Shown: in pieces, positions 1-5,402 of the stretch
Numbering within the stretch: position 1 is the stretch's first letter
How the letters are laid out: every line of letters starts with the position of its first letter
Assembly (NCBI GenBank): GCA_934746785.1
Contig: CAKVFO010000178.1
Coordinates: forward strand, 1-6,117
DNA length: 6,117 nt
Reading direction: 5' to 3'
Source: an uncultured Clostridium sp.
GTDB lineage: Bacteria; Bacillota; Clostridia; Clostridiales; Clostridiaceae
The notes under the pieces: generated by a model
The model's database searches: none
What the model was told of the DNA's origin: nothing
The model's input: only the letters and a program-made list of their open reading frames with translations
Translations under genes and position numbers: made by a program

Positions 1-229
1 AGAAATAGGATTTTCTCTTAGAGGTAGTGTACTTCTCTTGGAAGGTTTTTTGTATTGGAAGTGGATTTAGAATGCAGGAGTGGGATTTTCTCTTATAGGT
101 AGTATATTTCTCTTGGGAGTTTTTTTGTTTTGAATGTGGATTTAGAATGCAGGAGTGGGATTTTCTCTTATAGGTAGTATATTTCTCTTGGAGGTTTTTT
201 TGTTTTGAATGTACATTTAGAATGCAGCA
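1..229 (+). repeat. Tandem array of 75-bp repeats (left arm of element A)
   Basis: Three head-to-tail units start at 9, 84 and 159, with a period of exactly 75 bp and no gaps. Each opens with GATTTTCTCTTA and ends near TTTAGAATGCAG. The second and third units are almost identical and the first is more diverged. Bases 1-8 resemble the end of a further unit, so the array probably continues beyond the left edge. Stop codons interrupt the forward frames I checked, and I see no promoter or RBS, so this looks non-coding. The reverse complement of the unit aligns with the units at 377-590 and 669-832: GCATTCTA, then a 28-base spacer, then an (A)AGAAATATACTCC-like block. These are therefore one repeat family present in both orientations. 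Confidence 0.85.
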
Positions 230-590
230 ATTAAGGTTGAAACTCTTAAAAGAGTTTCTTTGAATTTATGGGGTGCTGGGGGTGGACAAGTCCCCCCTCA
301 TAAAATTTGTAATTAAAATATATATTAATCTCCAAATTCTAAGAGCCTGCGATTTAGAATTTGCTCCTTCATTCCTGCATTCTGGAAAGTCTGTAATTCG
401 AGATAGCCTTGCAAAAAAAATACACCCCCATCCCCAAATACACTTCCTTCTGCATTTCTGCATTCTAGAAAAACTTTGATTTCAGATAATCCTACAAAAG
501 AAATATACTCCCCTTCCCCAAATACACCCATTTCTACATTACCTTTCATCTAACCTTGATTTACTCCTCTACAAAATTCCAAAAACCTTT
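230..590 (+). repeat. Intergenic repeat element, copy A (hairpin core and right arm)
   Basis: The core contains three inverted repeats. H1 at 239-258 pairs GAAACTCTT with AAGAGTTTC. H2 at 278-296 pairs GGGGG with CCCCC around a 9-base loop. H3 at 333-363 pairs CAAATTCTAA with TTAGAATTTG. Between H2 and H3 lies an A/T block (302-326) that is conserved in all three copies. After H3 the sequence CCTTCATTCCTGCATTCT mirrors AGAATGCAGCAATTAAGG at 219-236, which precedes H1, so the core has inverted edges. From 377 onward come 75-bp units in the orientation opposite to those at 1-229, starting at 377 and 452, with a degenerate remnant from about 536 to 590. The open frames here look incidental. The function is unknown to me. 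It resembles a palindromic, MITE-like or structured intergenic repeat. Confidence 0.75.
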
Positions 591-832
591 AATAAAATTT
601 GTAATTAAAATATATATTAATCTCCAAATTCTAAGAGCCTGCGATTTAGAATTTGTTCCTTCATTCCTGCATTCTAAAAAGTCTTTGTTTTCAGATAATC
701 TTTCAAGAAAAGTATACCCTCATTCCCAAATACACTTCCTTCTGCATTCCTACATTCTAAAAAAACTATGATTCGAAATAATCCTCCAAAAGAAATATAC
801 TCCCCTTCCCCAAATACACCCACTTCTACATT
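591..832 (+). repeat. Intergenic repeat element, copy B (292-bp direct duplication of part of A)
   Basis: Bases 592-832 line up with 300-540 at a constant offset of 292 and no indels. Over 300-383 against 592-675 there is a single mismatch. The 75-bp units that follow are clearly more diverged. Copy B keeps the A/T block and hairpin H3 (625-634 with 646-655) and two inverted 75-bp units, but it lacks H1 and H2. Its right end runs into the methyltransferase stop codon: the ACATTCT motif at 828-834 overlaps the TAG at 833-835. It is probably a partial tandem duplication of copy A followed by drift. Confidence 0.8.
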
Positions 833-1399
833 CTATTTATTGTTTATCATTAAGAACAATCTACCATTTCTCTCCTTAAGTTCAAAATAATCCTCTAAAA
901 TAGAAAGCCACTTTTCAGTAGTTAAATTTCTAACAAAAACATCTTCTTCCTTCTCAAAAAGCTCATCATTAAGCATTACAGCTCCACTATTTATAAGTTC
1001 CTTCTTATCTAAAAAAGGTCCAACGCTTACAAGAATTTTTCCATCCTTCTTAACTATTTTCTTAATATGATCTAATAATATGTAACAGTCCATTGGAGTC
1101 ATAGCATCTAAAACATTAGATAGGATTACAGCTTCATATCTGTTATCTTTAATAGTCTTTAAAATTTCAACTCCACCACATCTAAAGTTTGCTCTATCTT
1201 TAACATTATTTTTTAATGCATTTTCCTCAGCAAGTTTTACAGCTTCTTCTGATATGTCAATTCCAAACCCTCTTGCTGTTTCTTTATCTTTTAATGTATC
1301 TATTAATAAAAGACCATCTCCACAGCCATAGTCCATTATTTTATTTTTATCTTCACAAAGCCATGATATAGCTTTCTTTAATTCTTCACGTATTTCCAA
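833..1399 (-). CDS. Class I SAM-dependent methyltransferase (188 aa)
   Basis: This is a small Rossmann-fold methyltransferase. Counting from the TTG start, motif I is MDYGCGDG at about residues 22-29. The acidic post-I strand GFGIDIS lies at about 45-51. A motif IV-like strand, AVILSNVLDAM, is at about 90-100, followed by a helix and KDGKILVSVGPF at about 119-129. The order fits the Methyltransf_11/25-type families (family knowledge), and the length is normal for a stand-alone domain. No extra domain, signal peptide or membrane segment is visible, and the substrate cannot be told. The frame is open to a GTG at 1408, but that GTG lies inside the Shine-Dalgarno AGAGGTGAT, so I place the start at the TTG at 1399. 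The gene has its own promoter and is flanked on both sides by copies of the intergenic repeat. It is probably not part of the bacteriocin operon. Confidence 0.85.
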   Translation of the reverse strand: MEIREELKKAISWLCEDKNKIMDYGCGDGLLLIDTLKDKETARGFGIDISEEAVKLAEENALKNNVKDRANFRCGGVEILKTIKDNRYEAVILSNVLDAMTPMDCYILLDHIKKIVKKDGKILVSVGPFLDKKELINSGAVMLNDELFEKEEDVFVRNLTTEKWLSILEDYFELKERNGRLFLMINNK

Positions 1400-1403
1400 A
1401 AAT

Positions 1404-1412
1404 ATCACCTCT
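1404..1412 (-). promoter_or_regulatory. Shine-Dalgarno site that sets the methyltransferase start
   Basis: AGAGGTGAT on the minus strand is a near-perfect match to the 16S anti-SD complement. It lies four bases before TTG at 1399, and the AGAGG core is eight bases away. The alternative GTG start at 1408 would sit inside this site, so the TTG start is favoured. Confidence 0.7.
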
Positions 1413-1417
1413 AGTAT

Positions 1418-1426
1418 ATTATAACA
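1418..1426 (-). promoter_or_regulatory. Extended -10 promoter of the methyltransferase gene
   Basis: The minus strand reads TGTTATAAT, a consensus -10 hexamer with the TG extension. No good -35 is present; the nearest candidate, TTGCAT, belongs to a short direct repeat (TTGCATTTGCATT) at sub-optimal spacing. A start about seven bases downstream of the -10 would fall at the edge of the Shine-Dalgarno site, giving a leader of only about 12-15 bases. Confidence 0.6.
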
Positions 1427-1469
1427 CTTTAATGCAAATGCAAGTCTTTCCTTTAAAGCAAGTGGATTT

Positions 1470-1736
1470 TCCTTGATTGTGTATCTGTATTTGAAAGTAT
1501 ATTTAGAATGAAGGATAAAACTCTTGCAGAGTTTCTTTAAAATATAAAAAAATGGGCTGAACCCTAGGTCCAGCCTTCAAAAATTTGTAATTAAAATATA
1601 TATTCTTTTTAAATCCTAAGAGTTTACGATTTAGGATTTATTCCTTCATTTCTGCATTCTGTAGAAACTTTGATTTCAGAGATATTTCCAAAGAAAATAT
1701 CCCCTCATTACCAAATACACTTGCATCTGCATTTCC
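1470..1736 (+). repeat. Intergenic repeat element, copy C
   Basis: This is a diverged copy of the element seen at 230-540, in the same orientation. A shortened left unit ends in TTTAGAATG (1502-1510). H1 at 1518-1534 pairs AAACTCT with AGAGTTT. H2 at 1555-1575 pairs GGCTG-ACC with GGT-CAGCC. The conserved A/T block is at 1581-1604. H3 at 1610-1640 pairs TAAATCCTAA with TTAGGATTTA. After CCTTCATTTCTGCATTCT comes an inverted 75-bp unit, ending in a second GCATTT at about 1729. Compared with copy A, H3 has two paired changes that preserve the stem, and H2 has a wholly different sequence but is still a hairpin. It ends about a dozen bases from the ABC ATPase stop codon. Confidence 0.75.
1546..1575 (-). 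terminator. Rho-independent terminator within repeat copy C
   Basis: On the minus strand, GGCTG-ACC/GGT-CAGCC forms a stem of eight pairs with one mismatch and a 3-base loop. It is followed by CA and seven T residues (A run at 1546-1552). It lies about 170 bases after the ABC ATPase stop and before the methyltransferase promoter, so it probably ends the transporter operon transcript. Confidence 0.6.
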
Positions 1737-1747
1737 TTAATTTTTAG

Positions 1748-2383
1748 CTATATGTTAATTACTCTATCACAATACGATGCTACTTTTTCATCATGGGTAA
1801 CAATAACTACTGTTTTCCCTTCTTTGTTAAGAGCTTTTAAGATATTTAAAACAACTTCTACATTTTTTGGATCTAATGATCCAGTTGGTTCATCTGCTAA
1901 TATAATTTTACAAGGCTTAAGCATTATTCTTGCTAGGGCTACTCTTTGAGCTTCGCCTCCACTTAATTCATAAATCTTCTTATCCTCATATCCGTCTAAC
2001 CCCACATATTTCAAAGCTTCTTTAATTCTATTATTTTTTTCCTTCTTTCTTAAAGAAGCATATTTTAAGGATATTTCTAAATTATATCTTACTGTTCTTT
2101 CATCTATTAATGCAAAATTTTGAAATAAATACCCTATTTTTTCTCTTAATATCTTATTTGATTTACTGCTATTAACTTTTATATTATCTACTCCATCAAT
2201 AATTAACTTTCCACTATCAATACTTTCTAAGCATCCAATTATATTAAGTAAAGTACTTTTCCCACTACCACTTGCACCCATAATAGCGATAAATTCTCCA
2301 TCCTCTATTTGTATCGAAAAATTCTTTAATACCCCTTTATCACCATAGCTTTTATTAATATTTTCCAAACTTATTATATTCAT
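1748..2383 (-). CDS. ABC transporter ATP-binding protein, lactococcin 972 cluster type (211 aa)
   Basis: This is the ATPase that should power the neighbouring membrane protein at the cytoplasmic face. All catalytic motifs are present: Walker A GASGSGKS (36-43), Q-loop Q88 in YLFQNF, signature LSGGE (140-144), Walker B ILADEP (161-166), D-loop SLD (169-171) and H-loop H197. It is a single nucleotide-binding domain of LolD/MacB size. The stretch ALIDERTVRYNLEISLKY (91-108) is typical of the ATPases found with lactococcin 972-type bacteriocins (family knowledge). The ATG lies one base after the membrane-protein stop, and the RBS (AAGGTGGGAG) is within the end of that gene, so translation is probably coupled. 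Its role may be export of the bacteriocin or immunity of the producer. The sequence cannot decide between these. Confidence 0.93.
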   Translation of the reverse strand: MNIISLENINKSYGDKGVLKNFSIQIEDGEFIAIMGASGSGKSTLLNIIGCLESIDSGKLIIDGVDNIKVNSSKSNKILREKIGYLFQNFALIDERTVRYNLEISLKYASLRKKEKNNRIKEALKYVGLDGYEDKKIYELSGGEAQRVALARIMLKPCKIILADEPTGSLDPKNVEVVLNILKALNKEGKTVVIVTHDEKVASYCDRVINI

Positions 2384-2384
2384 C

Positions 2385-4526
2385 TTATACTCCCACCTTC
2401 AACTCTTTAGATATACTACTTTTCTCACTTATTTTAAATGAAACATAAGAAATTATATATTCTAATATAGATGCTAAAATCCATATAAGACTAAATTCCT
2501 TTACATTAGAATTATTAATAATAAATAGTATTACCAAAGCAAAAACTTGACTTCCTATAAATAAAATATAATATTCTTTATACTTATCTAAAAAGTTATA
2601 TCCATGAAAAGCTCTTACAAAAATTGTTTTTCTATATTGTTGAAAATAATTATATATGTTCTGCACAATAATTATTACAATTGAAACTAGAACTATTAAT
2701 ATTCCAATAATACTAAAATCAATACTTCTTTTAACTTCGTTAATTTTAGATGCCACTGTCTCATTAGCAGCTACAACAGTATACTTATACTCTTTATCAC
2801 TTAGATTTTTAAATTTATCATTTAAAATTTCATATAAAAAATTTTTTTCACTTTTAGGAATCTTAATAGGATTTCCTTGAGCACATATAATTCTATCATA
2901 CTCTGGTGCTGGTGCATTATTTTCAGTAATTACAGATATTATGGCATTTTTTACCATATTTTCTTCACCTGGATTTACATCAAAATTATAAGAAAAAATC
3001 TTTTGATTCTCCTGAATCCATATTATATCTATATTTAAATCTTTAATTATCCAATTCTCATTTCTATAAGCTGTATAAATAAACTTAAAATAATCCTTTA
3101 TTTCCTGCTCCTGATCTTTGTATGATTCAGGTACTAATAACACCCTATTTGTATTTTCTTCAGAAACATGAATAACATCACCATTAACATCAACTATATT
3201 ATGTATATTTAAATAATTTGGATTTACAGTTACATTCTCTTTTTTATATCTCTCATTTGAAGAGTTATTTTGAGCATATAATGAAGAATACCTTGAAAAA
3301 TCAGCATAAATTGCACCCTTCTTATTTATTTCTTCATATATTTCTTTATTAGCTAAAAGATATTTTTCACTAGTTTGTATTTCCATTGAAATATTACTTT
3401 CAGAAACTATAACATAATTACCTGCCCTATCCCATTCTTCACACTTATTTATATAATAATTATCTAGCTGTTTGTAATCATTAATTAAGTTTACACCCAT
3501 AACATTAATTAAAATTAATAAAATTGTCTTTATTACTATATTAAAAATAAAAATATCTCTAGTACTTCTATTATTTTTAATCATATTAGATACACTCATT
3601 GGGATAATATATATGTATGGAAATGATGAAACAATTAATATTATGATAATTTGCTTTATAAAAGTTAGGATTATTGATTTAAAAAAATCAATAATATATA
3701 TATTAAAGTCTCTAATAAAAATAATGCTTAAAAAGGTTAAAACCATTAAAATACTTATAATCTGAAGCTTCAATATTTCTTTAATATTTAATAAATAAAT
3801 ATCTTTAATTGAATATCCCGATAGCCTTTGAATTCCAATAGTTTTATATGATCTTAATATTTCGTATAACACTAATAACATAATAAGAAGATATCCTATA
3901 AAATTTATCCAAATAGTATTATTAGAAAAATAGTTTGAACTAATAATATCTTTTTGTACAATTTCTAAATCTTTTGAAAAATTGAATTCATCTTTTAGTT
4001 GTGATAGTACATTCTTTATATTTCCATCTTGAACTTGAATAATACAATAACCATTAAAACTTAAATTTTGATTACTGCACATAGAGCGTAATGTTCTAAT
4101 TTCAAATTTATTATCCCTATTAAATACTGCTATTGTTCCAATTTGATTTTCATCTTTCATATTACATGATGATAAAAATTTTTCTGTATCCATATCCTCT
4201 AAATCAATAAAACTACCCTTTGATAAACTGTAATTATTAAAGTAGCTTAAATCAGTCATATATACATACTTAACAGTTTTATCTTCCTCTTCTCTTATAT
4301 AAAAAATATTAGCTTTATTTTCATCTAAAACAGTTTTTAATTTATTATATACTTCTTCTTTTGAAATAGTTATATTGTCTAAAGGAAGAAATACTTCATA
4401 ACTATTATTCAAATTATTTTCTACATTATAATACCTTGATGTTTCTTCCCTACTTTTTTCATGGTAAATTGTAAAAAAAGAAAAACCATATATTATTATA
4501 AATAACACTGCCAATAACTTCTTCAA
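2385..4526 (-). CDS. Bacteriocin-associated integral membrane protein, FtsX/MacB-like permease (713 aa)
   Basis: This is the membrane partner of the ABC ATPase in a lactococcin 972-type locus, often annotated as a putative bacteriocin immunity protein. I see about eight membrane segments: 4-20, 205-224, 251-271, 281-310, 326-348, 603-626, 652-671 and 678-697. They define two halves with the same plan: one helix, a large extracytoplasmic domain (about 21-204 and 349-602), then three helices. After the second helix of each half is a similar cytoplasmic segment, YKTIGIQRLSGYSIKDI (227-243) and YRKTIFVRAFHGYNFLDK (631-648). This fits the coupling region of FtsX/MacB-type permeases and suggests an internal duplication. 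The start is TTG, set by AGAGGAGTGAT just upstream; the N-terminus MKKLLAVLFIIIYGFSFF can serve as a membrane anchor. The length fits the family. Whether it exports the toxin or protects the cell is not settled by sequence. Confidence 0.9.
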   Translation of the reverse strand: MKKLLAVLFIIIYGFSFFTIYHEKSREETSRYYNVENNLNNSYEVFLPLDNITISKEEVYNKLKTVLDENKANIFYIREEEDKTVKYVYMTDLSYFNNYSLSKGSFIDLEDMDTEKFLSSCNMKDENQIGTIAVFNRDNKFEIRTLRSMCSNQNLSFNGYCIIQVQDGNIKNVLSQLKDEFNFSKDLEIVQKDIISSNYFSNNTIWINFIGYLLIMLLVLYEILRSYKTIGIQRLSGYSIKDIYLLNIKEILKLQIISILMVLTFLSIIFIRDFNIYIIDFFKSIILTFIKQIIIILIVSSFPYIYIIPMSVSNMIKNNRSTRDIFIFNIVIKTILLILINVMGVNLINDYKQLDNYYINKCEEWDRAGNYVIVSESNISMEIQTSEKYLLANKEIYEEINKKGAIYADFSRYSSLYAQNNSSNERYKKENVTVNPNYLNIHNIVDVNGDVIHVSEENTNRVLLVPESYKDQEQEIKDYFKFIYTAYRNENWIIKDLNIDIIWIQENQKIFSYNFDVNPGEENMVKNAIISVITENNAPAPEYDRIICAQGNPIKIPKSEKNFLYEILNDKFKNLSDKEYKYTVVAANETVASKINEVKRSIDFSIIGILIVLVSIVIIIVQNIYNYFQQYRKTIFVRAFHGYNFLDKYKEYYILFIGSQVFALVILFIINNSNVKEFSLIWILASILEYIISYVSFKISEKSSISKELKVGV

Positions 4527-4529
4527 TTT

Positions 4530-4540
4530 ATCACTCCTCT
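4530..4540 (-). promoter_or_regulatory. Shine-Dalgarno site for the TTG-started permease
   Basis: AGAGGAGTGAT on the minus strand ends three bases before the TTG at 4526. The GGAG core is at a normal distance, and no in-frame ATG with a better site is seen nearby, so the TTG start is well supported. Confidence 0.75.
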
Positions 4541-4548
4541 GTTACTGA

Positions 4549-4677
4549 ACAAAGTGGCTGACGCCACGCTTTTCAGCGCAGGAAGCAACTTTGTCAGCCA
4601 TGCAAAAGGTTCTAAAAGCAAAATAATTTCCTATTTAAATATAATTTAATTATTTTGCTTTTCGGTTCTTTTGCGGC
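4549..4677 (-). promoter_or_regulatory. Highly structured leader upstream of the transporter genes
   Basis: Two structured blocks lie in the minus-strand transcript just before the permease RBS. The first is a long hairpin. AAAAGCAAAATAATT (4614-4628) pairs perfectly with 4648-4662. Below a symmetric 5/5 internal loop, GCAAAAG (4602-4608) pairs with CTTTTGC (4668-4674). The second block (4549-4599) is richer in G+C than its surroundings and has competing pairings. ACAAAGT with ACTTTGT (4549-4555, 4588-4594) closes a possible three-way junction that includes GTGGC-TGAC-GCCAC (4554-4567). Alternatively, GGCTGAC (4556-4562) pairs with GTCAGCC (4593-4599). The two sets cross, so they are mutually exclusive or form a pseudoknot. 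It may be an attenuator-like leader, a small RNA or a palindromic insertion. I do not recognise a known class. Confidence 0.45.
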
Positions 4678-4692
4678 ACTACAATTTTTTTC

Positions 4693-4785
4693 TTTTTAAC
4701 GTATTGAAGGACTTACATATCAGAAAGCATGTAATAATCAGTGCTGGCTGTCAAAAAAATTTTATACTTTCCTATACGTTAAAAA
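4693..4785. repeat. Inverted repeat bracketing the bacteriocin-transporter gap
   Basis: TTTTTAACGTAT (4693-4704) is the perfect 12-bp inverse of ATACGTTAAAAA (4774-4785), with 69 bases between. The right arm overlaps the T-tract of the bacteriocin terminator. Inside is a smaller hairpin, TTACAT/ATGTAA (4713-4734). The minus-strand hexamer TTGACA (4749-4754) could be a -35 box for the transporter genes, but I find no convincing -10 at the right distance. Confidence 0.55.
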
Positions 4786-4806
4786 AAGAAAGGGTAATTC
4801 CCTTTC
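4781..4806 (-). terminator. Rho-independent terminator of the bacteriocin gene
   Basis: On the minus strand GAAAGGG pairs with CCCTTTC (4800-4806 with 4788-4794) around a 5-base loop and is followed directly by seven T residues. It begins eight bases after the bacteriocin stop codon. It should limit transcription into the transporter genes, making the bacteriocin transcript the more abundant one. Confidence 0.85.
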
Positions 4807-4813
4807 CTTTTTA

Positions 4814-5124
4814 CTAATAAGTTCCCCAGTCTCTCTTATCTCTTGATCCTTTATATATTGTAGGCGAATGAGAACAAGCAGTTTCTCCTGGAGATGCATT
4901 AGCTCTTCCATTTGTTCTTTCATTTAAATACGCAATTGCATAATGATTATATTGATCATGATCATAATAGCAATACGAAAATACCCATGGATCCCCTGAT
5001 GTTCCAAATGTAACATATCCATGTCCATTATCAGTTTTCATAGAAAATGCCATTGCTGATATACACGTAGTTGTAATTAATACTACACCAATAAAAAAAC
5101 CTACAATTTACTTTTGATTTTCAT
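4814..5124 (-). pseudogene. Lactococcin 972 family bacteriocin precursor, frameshifted in the signal peptide
   Basis: The long open part (5053 to 4814, 79 residues) has the lactococcin 972 pattern: a GDPWVFSYCYYDH segment, NHYAIAYLNE, then NASPGETACSHS and an aromatic C-terminus (family knowledge). Lactococcin 972 itself is a secreted cell-wall-active bacteriocin. The ATG at 5053 has no RBS and would give no signal peptide. A proper RBS (AAAAGGGG) precedes ATG at 5124, but that frame reads seven codons and stops at TAG (5101-5103). One extra A or T in the AAATT stretch at 5105-5109 restores MKIKSK-(I/F)-VGFFIGVVLITTTCISAMA, a textbook Sec signal with an A-M-A cleavage site, joined in frame to the core as a 103-residue precursor. 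It is therefore a one-base deletion, either a real inactivation or a sequence error. Gene order (bacteriocin, membrane protein, ATPase) supports the identity. Confidence 0.8.
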
Positions 5125-5163
5125 TACTTCAACCCCTTTTTATTTCCTTTCTTGATTATTATA
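5125..5163 (-). promoter_or_regulatory. Promoter -10 and RBS of the bacteriocin gene
   Basis: On the minus strand a consensus TATAAT lies at 5158-5163. A GGGG-type RBS at 5133-5136 is eight bases before ATG at 5124. The -35 is poor: TTAACT at slightly short spacing is the best I see. The predicted leader is about 25 bases. That promoter, RBS and terminator all frame the longer, frameshifted reading is part of the case for the 5124 start. Confidence 0.5.
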
Positions 5164-5307
5164 CTTTTTTACAATATAAGTTAATTATGTTTTTATGTGT
5201 TTGTATTAAAATAAATATTCTTTGTTTGTTTAATCTGTAATATTACATTTACTTTTAGGCTGTGTTATTAATAAAAATGTACAAAGATATCTTTGTAAAC
5301 CTATAAA
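5164..5307. other. A/T-rich gap upstream of the bacteriocin (3' exon side of the intron)
   Basis: I see no gene here. There are two perfect palindromes: TGTAATATTACA (5236-5247), which could be a protein-binding site, and TACAAAG-ATAT-CTTTGTA (5280-5297). On the minus strand the second is followed by CATTTTTATT, so it may act as a weak terminator for transcripts leaving the group II intron. Confidence 0.4.
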
Positions 5308-5402
5308 ATCGAGTAGGTAAACCTCAGAAATAATTTTCTGAGGTTTTTCCTCTCACAGAACCGTGCATGCGGGCCTCGCACACGGCTCTTGATAAATCTC
5401 CA
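5308..5402 (-). ncRNA. Group II intron ribozyme 3' part, domains V and VI
   Basis: Domain V is at 5357-5388. On the minus strand it starts GAGCCGTG, containing the catalytic AGC triad, and ends CACGGTTCT, forming the basal helix with one G-U pair. TGCG/CGCA follows above a two-base TG bulge. The terminal loop (AGGCC) is not the usual GNRA and the domain is 32 rather than 34 bases. Domain VI follows at about 5311-5356: a long AAACCTCAGAAA/TTTCTGAGGTTT hairpin over GAGAGG paired with CCT-A-CTC, where the unpaired A (5314) would be the branch point. The 3' end is inferred after CTCGAT, near 5308. Confidence 0.75.

Noticed and set aside
325..549. A 74-codon minus-strand open frame made of two 25-residue repeats, with a similar open frame continuing in copies B and C.
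   Set aside because: It follows the 75-bp DNA repeat, whose length is a multiple of three. Comparing A with B, most codon differences change the amino acid and copy B gains a stop, so there is no sign of protein selection; the RBS is weak.
266..771. Other short open frames across the repeat region (266-463 minus, 273-479 plus, 556-771 plus).
   Set aside because: They overlap each other on both strands within duplicated repeat DNA, and their similarity comes from the 292-bp duplication. No convincing RBS.
1..832. CRISPR array.
   Set aside because: The tandem 75-bp units have no short constant repeat with unique spacers, no spacing pattern of that kind, and no cas genes nearby.
1752..2880. 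Plus-strand open frames at 1752-1949 and 2656-2880.
   Set aside because: They are antisense to the well-supported ATPase and permease genes and have no family features.
4726..4754. Complete sigma-A promoter for the permease from TTGACA at 4749-4754.
   Set aside because: The bases at 16-18 spacing (around CATGCT) do not resemble a -10; only the -35-like hexamer is noted.
5060..5068. Lipoprotein lipobox around the cysteine in the repaired bacteriocin signal (TTTCIS).
   Set aside because: The residues before the cysteine do not fit L-[AS]-[GA]-C, and a normal A-M-A signal peptidase I site follows, as expected for this secreted bacteriocin family.
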